Below, in pieces: positions 1 to 12,754 of a stretch of DNA of 64,000 nucleotides; positions within the stretch are counted from its first letter, which is position 1; every line of letters begins with the position of its first letter. Source of the stretch: Sipunculus nudus. Taxonomy: Eukaryota > Annelida > Sipuncula > Golfingiida > Sipunculidae. The DNA lies in NCBI GenBank assembly GCA_026874595.1, contig CM049312.1:27273956-27337955 (forward strand). The letters are read 5' to 3'. The position numbers and the translations under genes are program-made. Under the pieces are notes generated by a model, which made no database searches, had not been told where the DNA came from, and saw only the letters and a list, made by a program, of their open reading frames with translations.

Positions 1-161
1 TCGTTCATTTTAGTTGTTTAGATTTACTTGGCATAATTTACTAATTTACCGAAGAAAAAAATTATTCGAAACTGAGCTTGCCTGACACGTTTCATGAATC
101 AGTAAAATGGAATCATTTACTCCATTTGTTAATCAAATTATTTGATATACAATCCTTTTCC

Positions 162-167
162 TTTATT
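162..167 (-). terminator. Poly(A) signal of C1q gene A
   Basis: AATAAA on the minus strand about 47 nt beyond the TAG stop of C1q gene A, a usual distance for a polyadenylation signal. Confidence 0.6.
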
Positions 168-213
168 AAGCAGTCGGATAGATTTGTTCCAATAGCTTTA
201 TAGATATCCTGTA

Positions 214-2450
214 CTAATACGGGCGTACCAGAAAGCCGGAAAAGGAATTGCCGACGTTATTGTACATGCTGGAATATGTACAGACTTTGACGGACACAAT
301 GTCTCCTCTCTCCAAGGGCAGGGCGGTGCTGATGTGCACAGTGGAGTGATTGTAATTTGAATATCCTGTCAAGATCCGTTGTCCATTCTTCATTAACCGC
401 AAGCATCTCCGTTTCTCCATTCCAGACAGTCCATTGATGCTGAAAGCGTACAGACCTGACAGTGGAGCAGTGAACAAGCTGGTTCGACTGTCAAACCCGT
501 TCCCGGTATTGAACTGCACCCGGTTGTATGGCATAGTGATCTCGACACCGGCTGTGCGAACATAATCACCAACGTAGACACTCAAGAATGACACATCGAA
601 GACAACTAAAACAATAATAAGATTGACAATTGAAAAAAGCTGAAGACACACATAACAATACTTTACTAAGACACAGGAAACATATTATACAAATTTTTAT
701 ATTTATAGGATGAACTTGATCACACATATATACTCACATTTTTTTTTTTATTTTTATTTTCTTTATTTATTAATACATATATTTTACGAGGATGGCCCAT
801 TCAGCATGTTCAGGGTCCTTGAAATATCACAGAGACATATACATTGACAAAGAGATATACATTACATACTCATATTAAAATAGTCATGAAAATAAATAAA
901 ATGTTTGAAATAATGATCTAAACATAAACATGTTTAAACATAGATTGCCAAATATGACACAAACGTACACATATACAGTAATAAAGGTTAAGTACCTGAG
1001 ATTCTGGGATTTAAAACATGAATATCATTACAGAAAGGATTTATATAGTTGTTTAAAACGCTTAATATCAGTTGTGTTCTTAAATTATTGGGAAGTTGAT
1101 TCTAGTGATGCGGGCCTGCGTAAAGAAAGCTTGATTTAAACCTGTCAGTTCTCAATTTTACGATGGCAAGATTGCCACTGGTCGTTTATTGTATTGTTTA
1201 CATGCCTATTTGAGGCCATGTCTAAAAGTAAGAGATTCATCACCAAATAAACATTTAAAAACTAAAAGATTTCCAAAATAGTGATACCCTGATCCACGGT
1301 CATCCAACCTAACTGAATGATTTGTGATGCTGGAGAAGAAAATAAGCCAACAGTTCTATGGGAATGAAAACGGAAATGACAGTATTCAAGATCAGTTTAG
1401 TTGCTTAATAACTTCATATTTGTCACAATGCGTTTTAACATTTAACAATTGATTATCGATAAATAAACTTACTTTTCTTATTAGCCTCTGTTCTGGATAG
1501 CTTACCGACGGTCACCTGAAAAAAAAATGCAAGGAATGCACTTTTTAAGGGGTTCTTCAAATGATCATTAAATTTTTATTGCTTTCGAAATGTACCACTT
1601 TTCATAATGTTTTGTGATAAGCTTTGTGATCAGCTAGGCTATGTTCCATTTCATGATCTATTTTATTGATTGAGTTTATGTTATTTCTGGTTTACTCTGC
1701 ATATGCACGTTGTGAACTGTAGGTTATTACTGTTCAGAAAAGTTCTCATAACGCCCCTCTGACAGCGGCATGAGCTAGTTTATCCACAAGCAGTTAGTAA
1801 CATATGGTACATACACAAAAAACAAGAGGAAACAGAATTTTATTGGCTGCATATGTGCGGACGTTTGAAGGTCACACTCTTTGCAAAACTCCATTGCGTT
1901 TGACTTGCAGATAGATTTCCTTGTTGAATGTTTTGATTTTTTTGGCGGGCCCTCATATGTTTTAAGCAGGTTGGTGTAATCAAAACGAAAAGCATGTGTG
2001 CTATGGGATAGCCATTTCATGGAATAAATTTATAAAAGTTTAAAGGGATTATCCTTAGTTAATAGACGTCAGATATCAGTATAGGCCCTTTTATGTAAAA
2101 CAAAAATTACTGCACAATATAAGAAAAGTGTGCAGTTGGTAGGCTTTAATAAAATCTTCCTTTTATAAACATTCATGAACACTTACATAAGAGCTACATA
2201 CTTTATATATTCACAATTAAAGTTAATATGATATCGTATCGCCATTTACACGCTCGGTTAAAATCAATCCTGTACTCTTCTTTATATAATTATAAATAAA
2301 TTTTCTTTGATATATTTGATAATGGAACGTTTATATTACTTGAAGATCAAGAAGGATTTGTTCCAGTCGGTCAATCTTGCTGGGTTCACATCTGGGGTCC
2401 AATGGTGAAACAGCGGCCAGGAGTCCAAACAGTACCAAAGGAAGTAGCAT
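214..2450 (-). CDS. Secreted short C1q-domain protein, gene A (3 exons)
   Basis: Predicted 181-aa secreted protein with exons on the minus strand at 2450-2340, 1515-1473 and 605-214. Exon 1 begins ATG in a CACCATG context and encodes a hydrophobic signal peptide (MLLPLVLFGLLAAV) followed by a charged helix (IDRLEQILLDLQ). The 43-nt exon 2 continues the coil (VTVGKLSRTEANKK). Exon 3 holds the whole C1q domain, with the family motif seen as VQFNTGNGFDSRTSLFTAP then GLYAFS, ending SFSGFLVRPY. Splice sites are canonical (donors GTAATA and GTAAGT; acceptors preceded by pyrimidine-rich tracts) and the phases join (0, then 1). An NHS glycosylation sequon lies in the domain. Proteins of this family form trimers that bind ligands in innate immunity; that role is inferred from the family. 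An AATAAA follows the stop. An upstream out-of-frame ATG lies 38 nt before the start, if it is transcribed. Confidence 0.88.
606..2339 (-). other. Introns of C1q gene A
   Basis: Two introns of about 0.87 kb and 0.82 kb flank the 43-nt middle exon at 1473-1515. They are AT-rich with T/A homopolymer runs. I see no second gene or clear mobile element in them; the open frames at 930-1139 and 1775-2020 have no recognisable content. Confidence 0.7.
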
Positions 2451-2699
2451 GGTGCTGGTGGCAACTGAAGTGATCCTGAATTATGCATTATGTTATCACA
2501 CAGACAGGCCCCGGCACACGTGCTATGACATATAAAATGGCGATATGGCTTATTTATTTAACAGGATGGGCTCATATCAGCCAGGCCCTATGTGTAGGCC
2601 TGCTCAGTGACGCAGCAACACAGAATGAAATCGACAAGCTTCACGATTCGCGTTACGTCCCTCAATAAAATCGACAAGCTCAAGGAGCGTGTGACGTCA

Positions 2700-4423
2700 T
2701 TTTGCTCTGTGACGTACCCCCACGGAATGAAACTGACCAAAAAATTGGCTCTCAATATGTGAAGGTGCCTTTTAGGCTTTTCAGTTGTTTTACTTGAGTA
2801 TTTTTTTTTAAATTACTGTTACGGTACACGGCTGGTTGTGTAGATTACTGAAAACATGCGTGGCCATTTAATGAAAATATTAAACCTACTTGTTGGGTAT
2901 TTCCTTCGTAGCGGCTTGAGGGTGGCAAATCAGCCCGAGGTACGTAAGTTCAAAGGATTACACGTCTTGACGGAACAAGACGCTTGATAACATAAAAATA
3001 CGAACGTTCCATGTTCGTGAGGGAGACAGTCCACATGATTACAAACAGAAGCCCCGTCTCCCCACCTTAAACCTCCACCCCACCCCACCCCCAACCCCAC
3101 CCCTAAAAGAGACGCCTGGTCAAATTCCCTGAACAACTCCCCCCCCCCCCCCATTATAAGACAAACTGGACAAAATCACTCTCCCAGAATATCATAAAAT
3201 TTTCATCACCCTCACTAGATTTTCTGAGGCATATATTCTCATCATGCGAAAATTATTTTTTTCTAAGTATTTTATAAATAGTATTTTTGAAAATATCAAC
3301 TGATTGTTGAAACTATCTCAAAATTAAAAAATTGTGTTTAATCACCAAAGAAATAAGGGGACAACAATTGTATGTTGTCTCCACCTTTTTAAAAAATGAC
3401 GGGGCTTTTACTAGGCATTAGAGATCGTTTCTGAGATCTTGCCAATATTGTATCGCTCTATAGTCACCCAATTAACGATCTCTGTGTCATGCAAAAGGGC
3501 CCTATTTTCCATAGAATTTATTAAGATAACCCAAAACGTTAAAATTATTACCTTTTCCTAAATCGACGATTTCTCCAATTGTTCAGTCCTGGTTTTCCGT
3601 ACGGGGTGCGATTCGTCGAATGGGCCCCGATTCGAGCAGTTATCATCTGCGGTGACAAACGAGGAAGTAGCAAGAAATCTTATTTTATAATGTCATCTAA
3701 AGAATGATGTAAGATTACGCCCATATTATTTGTATATAGAGTTATTCATAATGAATTATTGAGGTAAGATGTGCCAACAGGATGCAATTACAAGTTGAAA
3801 TATATTCGACAGTACTTACGTTGGATTTAATTTAGTTAAAACCAAGCCATTACGTTACATATCCTTTGGGATATTATGCAGACATAGTTAACGACAATAA
3901 CAGAGCCGATACCCTGGGACACTTGGCCAAAAGAACCTTTGTCGCGCATACATATGACTAAATATCGTGTCTATAATGTCGAAGTGTTGTGCGAGAACGT
4001 GCTATGACGACATAAACGCCCAACACGCCCAGGAAGTAAATTAAAATATTATATGTCCTATTGTAACATAAGTTTATAAAATCACGCAATGTCGGCAACT
4101 AAGCTATTTATATAATATAAGCTAAGCCTTTTCTTTCCCTGACATGCTGAATTTGATTCGTTCTGGCGTAACATGATATTTTCGAGAATTGCCCCTCTAC
4201 CGTGAAAATGCAGATAGATGGTCCGGTTCAGTTAACTGCTCAGTTTTAGTCTGACTTTTGAGCTGGTCCAGTTTGAAAATAATTGGACCAGCTGTCAGAT
4301 TTGGCTCCGAACACTTGCAAAATAATCGTCCATGCCTCTGCAATATCATGATCGGCAATAACAAGCATAGCCACGTATATCTTAAAATGTGCTGTTAGGT
4401 TCGCTCTAAGTGTAAACACAATT

Positions 4424-4454
<31 letters not shown>

Positions 4455-5368
4455 CAAGGCACCATAGTGTCAGCATCCGTTTCACTCTCTAAACAAAATA
4501 CTCTTGGTATGGGTGTGATGAATGGGTTGCAGGGTTTAGGTGTGTCCTTAACATTATCGATCACTCCTTTTTCTCTTGGGTTAAATGCCTCTGAATTTTC
4601 CGGCGTTACTGACAGAAAGTAACTAGGTTTGTATGTTGCAATTTTAAAAAAAGGCACCAGAGAGCGTATTCTTTTGCAAACACCATTTTACGGTCTTAAC
4701 AAGTGTCGTCAGACTTTCTTGGTTCAGTTTTGTTTCAGAGTATATGCATGGACTTTTAGTCCAATGATATAAAAATATACGAAATTCTGAGAATATCCGG
4801 AGTTAGATAAGACAAACGTTTTCTTTGTTTGTCAAAAGATTTAAGAATTTAAAGCAAAGTCTTAAATTTAAAAAAAAAAGGCGATATATCTATCATTTGG
4901 CAGTAAGCATATGAATTTAACATCACCTTAAAATACACCAATAGGGGCTCATCTAAAGGCTTTTTACAGTATATTTGTTATTTATCCTTCTCAAATTATA
5001 GTTATTTTTTTATAAACTAACATTTTTTAAAATTTAAAATGGACCTTTAGACTCCATCTGGTTAGCATATTATAACGTCACACTTAATTAATGTGAAGGA
5101 ATTCATTGCTATGAGATCGCCAGCAGCGGGCCATTAGCCTTACGCAATCGAATGATTCATGCGCTTGGTATAACATTCACAGTGAATCATGTTCTCAGGT
5201 GATCCACTCATTAACCTTCATGTCCTGTGGTATGTCTCTGCTCGACGGAAATCACGGTCGATGGGCCTAATGTTAATGAATTGTAGAGACTATTGCAACT
5301 ATTTTGTGACGACAGGTCCAGTAACCTCAGCATTTTGTGACCCCTGTATTTGGGCGAATTTGGGGTTC
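2700..5368. other. Intergenic, no gene recognised
   Basis: AT-rich sequence upstream of C1q gene A. It contains a C-rich stretch at 3065-3160 with a poly-C run, and a (TA)n microsatellite at 4428-4454. The open frames here cross these simple repeats and have no family signature. Confidence 0.6.
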
Positions 5369-6020
5369 CTTAGTAGGCCGCACACAAAGCGGACGAGACG
5401 AGACGAGATCGGACCAGACTTGAATCCGGTCCGGTCCGCTCAGTTTGCGGCACTTGGCGGACCGGACTGCCAGTCCGGGACCGCTCCGGACCCAGTCCTG
5501 AGCGATCCTGACCATATCAAAATGCTTTGATATTTCAGGACCGGTCTTGAGTGGTCCGGTCTGGTCCGCTTGAGTCCGCTCTGTTTGCGGCGGTTTTAGG
5601 CCTGCACAGAAGCAACTAAGGATCGGTATAGCTTTAAATAATTAAAATTAGTTTATTTAGCCGGAATTGACATGAAATTTTGTTATGGTATTTTGCATAT
5701 TTAAAACTAGTATATTATATACTGTAAATGTTTTTTTTTTCTGAGCTTCATTCAAAAATTAATATACAATTTATTTAAAAAGATTATCTTAATTATAATA
5801 AATCTGTATGGTACGTTACAAATCTCTAAAGAACCATTCTTATATATTTAAGTAAATAAATTATTACTCATTGTTGCAAGGGACTTCTTACTATTCGAAG
5901 GATAGAGTTCAACCACGTCAAAGCCAAAGAAAAAGCATTGTCGCTTATCTGAAATGCCTTCGAACCATTTGGTGACCGATTTAGAGCTTTTATATATAAT
6001 AATTATATGTTTTTACCGGA

Positions 6021-6083
<63 letters not shown>

Positions 6084-6683
6084 GATCATCAGCCAGAAGA
6101 GTGTAAACATTTTAATTTTCTTTTTTTTTTTTAATATTTCCGTGACACCCTATAAAATTAAATGCTTAATTTAATTACACTTTCAAATGAAAATGTCCTC
6201 TATAGATTGCATAAGACTTCTACATAGAAGAATCTCTAGAATCGTTAAAAATGGAATTCATGAAACGCTTATGAGTAAACGGTTGTTGTTTAGTAAAACA
6301 CTTCAAAAATCAGATTGATTACATCAGTATGAAAGGATCAGATGAGAAAATACCTATTCATATAATTTCAAAGAAATAAAATTTAAATTTATGATGATTA
6401 TAAATTTGTGACTAAACATTTAAAGGTAATCCCTTCCTGTTCTTTCGTAGTTTTATGTACCTATATGGGAATAGAACAAGTTGATTTCGTCTGTAGATTG
6501 GTACTTAGAACACCCGCCATTTTCATAGGTTGAATTAATGCTGAGCAATCCGGTCCGCTCTGTCTGCTACCCGTTCAAGACAGAAGCTGCAGCAGGATGC
6601 GTGGTTGCGGTCTCTCCAGGATTTCCGGTCCGGGCCGGTCCGATCCGATCTCGTCTCGTCCGCTCTGTGTGCGGCCTACTAAG
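5369..6683. mobile_element. Non-autonomous TIR DNA transposon, about 1.3 kb
   Basis: The left end starts CTTAGTAGGCCGCACACA and the right end, read on the other strand, starts with the same 18 bases. The match continues through AGCGGACGAGACGAG with one mismatch, so the terminal inverted repeats are about 35 bp. Inside both ends there are many copies of GGTCCGG / CCGGACC-type words (5410-5600 and 6545-6660), like subterminal transposase-binding repeats. The centre is AT-rich with a (TA)n tract at 6022-6079 and has no transposase frame. No clear target-site duplication is visible, so the superfamily is unassigned; hAT-like is one possibility. Confidence 0.65.
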
Positions 6684-7052
6684 CCACGGACAATACGCGA
6701 ATCGTCTCGATTGTTTCAGCTAACGGGTACATGTATTACATGTTAACTGCCATCGTCGCGTGTACACCAGATGGATACACTGCCATATTGCGCCCCGGGA
6801 ACCGTGTGGACCTTATTGACAGGGCAGGGCTAAAGGACTGCACCGGGGTCACTAGGTGCATCTCGTATGAAATAGTTGGGCAGCGGAGCAGTTGAACCTG
6901 GAAGTTGGGTATAACAAGCATTTTATGGTGGATTCTGAATCTTCAGATGGTCCTGAATAAGGATCTAAGTGATGACACTCTGTCACCCTTGAGCATTTTT
7001 TTTTAATTTGCATTTTTTAAAATGGCCGCTTATCTCTACTAGTCGAGTTCCG

Positions 7053-7054
<2 letters not shown>

Positions 7055-7126
<72 letters not shown>
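7055..7126. repeat. (TA)n microsatellite
   Basis: An uninterrupted TA run of about 72 bp just upstream of the 162-180-bp tandem repeat. Confidence 0.95.
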
Positions 7127-7127
<1 letters not shown>

Positions 7128-7209
7128 CATAGCAAACGTATGAATGGTCTATAGTACGAATTTTTTTTATGGATTTGCGATGGTAGGGGTCCAATGACAA
7201 TTGTCCTCA

Positions 7210-7860
7210 CGGCGATATTTTTTAAATATGCAAATTAGAGCCGCCATTGGTGGAAATTCGATTTTCTTCAATATCTCCCAAATAAAAAATCTCTCCTATA
7301 ACTACCCAACATATCTGGGTCAACATTGTGTCTAGACCTAGGTTTTCATGCCCAAAGATTCAACTGAAACAATATTAAGAACGATTTATTGCGTATTCAA
7401 AATTTTTATATGCAAATAAGGGCCGCCATTCATGAAAAGTCTACTTTCTTCGATATCTCAAGAACTAACAAATATATTTGGTCCAACGTTGTGTCTAGAC
7501 CTATGTTTTATGGTCTAACATCAAATGAAACACTATTAAGAACCATTTATATCGTGTTTAAAAATTTAATATACAAATTAGGGTCGCCATTCATGAAAAG
7601 TCTACTTTCTCCGATATCTCCAGAACTAACTATGATAACTGGTCGAACATTGTGTCTAGACCTAGGTTTTCTTGGTCATGGATTCAAACAAAACAATAAT
7701 ATCAACGGGTCAGTCCGTATTTTCAATATTAATATGCATATTAGGGTCCCTATTGATGGATCCCATAATATATAGTCAAACGTATCAAGATATAGGTTTT
7801 CACGGTTACTGATTCAAACAGAATCCTATAAATAAGATTTTAAGTGTATTCAAAACGAAA
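7210..7860. repeat. Tandem repeat, period about 162-180 bp, about 4 copies
   Basis: The words GCCGCCATT / TCGCCATTCATG recur at about 7243, 7423, 7585 and (diverged) 7747. Each is followed by a segment containing GATATCTC-AGAACTAA and then TTGTGTCTAGACCTAGGTTTT. Spacings are about 180, 162 and 162 bp. The frame open at 7389-7775 is a by-product of the repeat. Confidence 0.7.
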
Positions 7861-8611
7861 TCTTTACTTAAAGATACAGCATTTCTGCTATGTTTCAGTG
7901 ATAAAACATTGATAAAGTGAATGGACTGGTGTGTGGCCAAATGACTGGACACCTTACATAGCAAAATACTGAAATGGTGTTCTTACTCCAGCGTTTTCAC
8001 GACAATTTCATATTCACAATATAACAATTTAAGACATATTATTAAATTTGTGGAAAGACCAAATTACATGTCGTTTATGATGTCATAAATTCTCTTTTAA
8101 TGCACAGTTCCTTCTTCAAAAGAGACGACATGCTAAGAATCATTAAATTTTCGAACAGTCTATAGGCCCTCCTGGTCACAGATTTTCACAAGATTGTAAA
8201 ACAAAAATATTTCCTTCATATGCAGACTATTAACACCATAATGGCAAAGTTACGGTGTATCTATTAAGAACAATTACTTTTTTAAATTAGTTGGAAACTC
8301 GCAAATTTATAGCTTCCAAAAGATCGCGTTTAAATATTGTTAGCTTTTGTACATATTATGTCATCAGATGCCTGCGCTTTGTAACAATACATTATTAGGT
8401 AAAAATAATTAAACCTGGCAAAACTGCTATTGTAATCAGCTGTCTTGATGTTTGATGCATCAGCCATAGATTGTGAATAGAACTTGTTGTGCATCTCGAG
8501 ACGAGTAGCTTGCCCATTGCCAGTTAGTTTTATCTGTGGAGCTAGTTTTTCGTGGAATAAGAGTGTTTCACAAGATCCGATCAGGCAGGCAAGAACCAGT
8601 GTTTATAATGC

Positions 8612-9597
8612 CATTTTCCTGATGTGATTCTTATGTAATTTATATGTATACTTACATGCTATTGTTACCATGTACCCATACAGGCGGATACATGACTCCA
8701 GATTTATTTCCGAGCTTTCTCATTTTCTATGACTGAGATGTTTTTATTATAATATGCCCTGCTTATATTCCATTTATCAATTCAAATTTGAGTACATGTA
8801 CGACCCTACTCAGGGACGGACCCAGGATTTTAGAAAGTGGAGTGTCACGCCCAGGAAGAACGAAAGAAAAACCTAAAGGAAGAACCTTAAAAAAGGTCTT
8901 CTGGTCCGGGATTTAATAAATTGTGCTAAAGGGGTCAGCAGAACTTCTCAAAAGAGGAACTGGAATTTGTATAATGATGCTTGGTTCACAGCACATTTTT
9001 TTATAATAAGCCTATGCATATTACTACAACATGTTGCTAGTCATGACCTTCAGCTACGACCCATGTGCTCTCGGCAACATAAGTCAAGGGCATTGGTTTT
9101 AACTTTCATTGAGCAAGAAATGATAAAGTGACCCATTCCAATGTATCCTCTACTATTTAAACAAACTACACTATCTAACAGAGTGAATTAACTTACCAGA
9201 TTACTGGAAATAGTGAATCTTCACTGCACAAATTTTCAACCAATAACGTGTAGTTGACAGCTTAAGACAGCTCGTCATCATATCGCTAAAATGTTTTGTA
9301 TGGAAAGCCAAATAGGACAAGCCAACTAAATTATACATACCAATTTAGCATTTCTAGTTGCTTAACAAATTACTTTACATAGATAATTTTTCTCTATTAA
9401 TTTATAGGTCTAGCGCCTAGTTATTTTCCAGTTTGGAATTTGAATTGATAAACGGAATATAAGCTGGGCCTATTATAATTAAAACATGAGAAAGCTCGGA
9501 AATAAATCTGGAGTCATACATGTATCCGCCTGCTATTTGTTACATGGATACATGTTAGTGTAAATATAAATTACACAAGAATCATATCAGGGAAAGC
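8612..9597. mobile_element. Fold-back / MITE-like element with TIRs of about 165-180 bp
   Basis: The arm at about 8612-8790 is the inverse complement of about 9435-9597. Shared words include GGCGGATACATG, CTCCAGATTTATTTCCGAGC and TTTATCAATTCAAATT. The 0.64-kb centre has no transposase frame. It contains a dispersed-repeat fragment starting near 8813 (ACCCAGGATTTTAGAAAG, then TCTTCTGGTCCGGGATTT) that is similar to sequence near 27800-27950. Confidence 0.75.
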
Positions 9598-9605
9598 AAT
9601 GCAAG

Positions 9606-12600
9606 GTACGGTAACGTTAGTATAGTATTAAATGTTTGATGTACTAAACGCCTGCAGTTTCACAAAAATTAGAAAAACAAATGGCATTAAAATACAAAAA
9701 GAACAGGATAGGAACAACTGTAAACAAACAGTAATAACACATGATATTAATGTCAAAATTTAGTAATTTTGTGACCTTTGACTCCAAGGTCATATCAGGG
9801 CATTGGTAGAAAACAATTAATTATACAACATTTATCACAGAAATGTGTTGGCTCTAAATTGATACCATACTAATGACTTACTAAAGAATAATGGTTAATA
9901 AAATCCCTAATTAGCTACCACTACCACTTAATTTTGACCAATTTATTGAGCGCGGTATTGCCCATTATATAACATGCTGTAGCAAAAATGTGATATCACA
10001 AATCAACTCTACTACCTACCTGGTGATGTTCCAGGGGGTCCATATTAACTCCCTATGGCATCAAACCTTCGATGTAGAGTGGGTTGTGCAAGCACTTTTT
10101 TACAGGTCCTTGCTCTTAGCCTATTACATTTTGTTTAAACAGGCCAACATTTCAGAAAGATCGGCCGATCAGCTCTTATTGTAACTCTCTAATTGAGTCT
10201 TGGGGTATATTTGTGAAACTCTCACAGAATGCTCATCGGACTCAACATGGGAGTGTAGGGGGGGGGGGGGGTGGTCCTAATAATATTACGGCCTATCAAA
10301 CCGGGATAATTAGTAGCAAATGATAAAGCGTAATAACGGTTTACTGTGTCAAGCATGTTGGTTTGTATTAACTTTCTTGAAAAAGACCACCAGTAGCTGC
10401 TCACGTGACTGGAAACATACCTTGGTTCAGTGAGGCGGTGATGTGTGAAGCTGACCCTCCCACAACCACTGGACCTTACCACAGTCGATGAATTAGTCGG
10501 CCACTGAGCCCTAAGTTAGTTGTATTATTTGCCGCGAGGTGGCTGTGCATGTTATAAGCGTTGCGGCTAAGCAGGAGCAAGTTTGATTTCTTTGTCTGGA
10601 CAAGAAAATAAGTCTTGACCTTTGCATCGAATGGACCAGGCTATGCCTACAATTTTTGTATTGCAATATAATGCGATATATTGTGATACGTATTGTAATT
10701 TCTCTATTGCAGCAATTTACAGGAAATTCGTTCTGAAATCAAATGAAGTCAAACTACCTGCATGTATTGATTTTTTATAATCGCTCATATGGTAAAGCAC
10801 TATCACTATCAAGTCCTTTATGGGCATACGCCTGCAATGGTCTAGTAAAGTCCATGGCCCCAGTTTACAGCCTCAATACGCTTAATGGCACGCTTGGCGT
10901 TTGACGGAATTTGTAGTTTTTTACGATCATATTGGTATCCATGGTAGCTAATATAGTAGCTGAAACTTTGGGTATTTCTTGTTCTTACAATTCTGGTCCG
11001 AGTGCAATAAAGCCAAGATTACCCCTCCAAGCAGTCCCAAACAAGCATTTGAACAAATATATTATTAATATTTGACTGATATAGCTTAAATTATGTTTGA
11101 GGGCCAACCTGCATAGTGGCTAGAGCCAGCCAGACTCTGCCAGAGCATATTCAATAATTCATTCAAATTCGAAACGTTGGCCATGTGAATATTCAGGGCC
11201 ATGTGACGTAAGAAAACGATCGTAGCTCTGTGATGAAAATTGAATACTTTGTGGTCATCTAAACATCTTGGCGTCCATCTTCGACGCCATTTTATAAAGG
11301 GTAACTTTTCCGGAGTCCAATATCGGTAAAATTATGATATTTTGTTGAACTGGTCCTGTGATACAGGACTTTACCTTAAAACAATGTCTTGCTATTTGTC
11401 GGTTGTTCATATTTTGAGTTTTTCAATCAACTTCTTGCTGTTTGTTGGATTGTTAATATTTTGACCCGTCCAGTATTATCTGAATTATTCATTTCAAACG
11501 TCAACTGGCGTCACCTGGCGCAACGAACGACACTATTCACCGATAAAAGTTAGGTCACATGTCTGCGCAGTCTTTTTTTCGCTCCTTTTCCTACAGCAAA
11601 TATCGCAAATTTGAAACCACTGTGAATATTAAGCCGTCCACAGCATATGCGTTTTTCGATTTTTCAAATAATTCAGTGACATTTAGATTGAATGATTAAA
11701 CTATAATGAATCTGTTTAAAGTAGTCAAGTCTCGCTTTACTCCCTTATTTGATCTTCATTTTTTGTCGAATTTATATAGTTCACAGAGATTTGTGAAACA
11801 TTGAGTTTTGCGAAAAAAAATAAAAATTACATTTTCTAGGATATTTTTCTAGGATATATTTTTCTAGGATTTCTAGGGTATGTAATTATACATAGACAGG
11901 GACGTTAATGGCATGAGAGAAATAATATTTGTATTCACAAGTTCATCCCTATAACCTCACGCAAAGACGCTCAGAAGAAAATTAGTATAATGTGGGGAAG
12001 CATCTTTGAAATTAAAATGCGGATTATATTAATATTCCTATTTGGAGGGTCTTTTCTTTGCATTAAAATATTTTCAGATATTCTGCAGCCAAAGAAGGTA
12101 TCTTTTACTTTCATAGAGATATAGTGAGTAACTGACGTGGTTCTTCATCATCATGGCAGTTGGTTGCGACGACATAGCAGCCATAATAACATTTAATGGT
12201 CGTAACAAGCTGTTTTTTCCAAGCTTTAGTCCATGGGCTAGAACATGAACCCCCCCCCCCCCCCGGCTAGAGAAATTGTGTACCCCCTCCCCCACCCACC
12301 CATAGTCTTCTTCCGTGAGATGTCCTGTTCTCATTTCGAGATGTTTCCAGAAGGGGGAGGGGGCAGTGCACCACACTGTGGAGAAAATTTTATATCTTAT
12401 AGTCCACATAAAGAACTCTTGCATTTTCTTCAGAATATATACGAAATTCCAATCCCGGATTCCGATAAATTACATAACTTTTAAATGCCTTAAAACCAAT
12501 TGTCTTTTGATCTACCATTGTTGGCATTAAAATTTGAGGTTAACTCAGCTGATCACTGATGTCCTGAAAATAACACCAATCTTTCAGCAGACCTCTTAAA

Positions 12601-12754
12601 TACGTTTAAATTAAAAATGCATAAAGAAAAATATCTGATTCTAAAAATAAATGCACCAAGTAAACGAGCCAAAGCATTACGCAACAAACAATCGATCAGG
12701 ATAATATGCACCAAGTAATCCAGCCACGGTCACATGTACCAAGAAAATCATGCC
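9606..12754. other. Intergenic, no gene recognised
   Basis: AT-rich sequence with a poly-G run at about 10258-10270, a poly-C run at about 12248-12264 and a small TTTCTAGGATAT tandem at about 11835-11880. Open frames at 9990-10184, 10222-10482 and 12074-12530 have no recognisable domains and run through the homopolymers. The TA-rich TATTGCAATA words near 10650-10700 may be the relic of a MITE. Confidence 0.55.
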
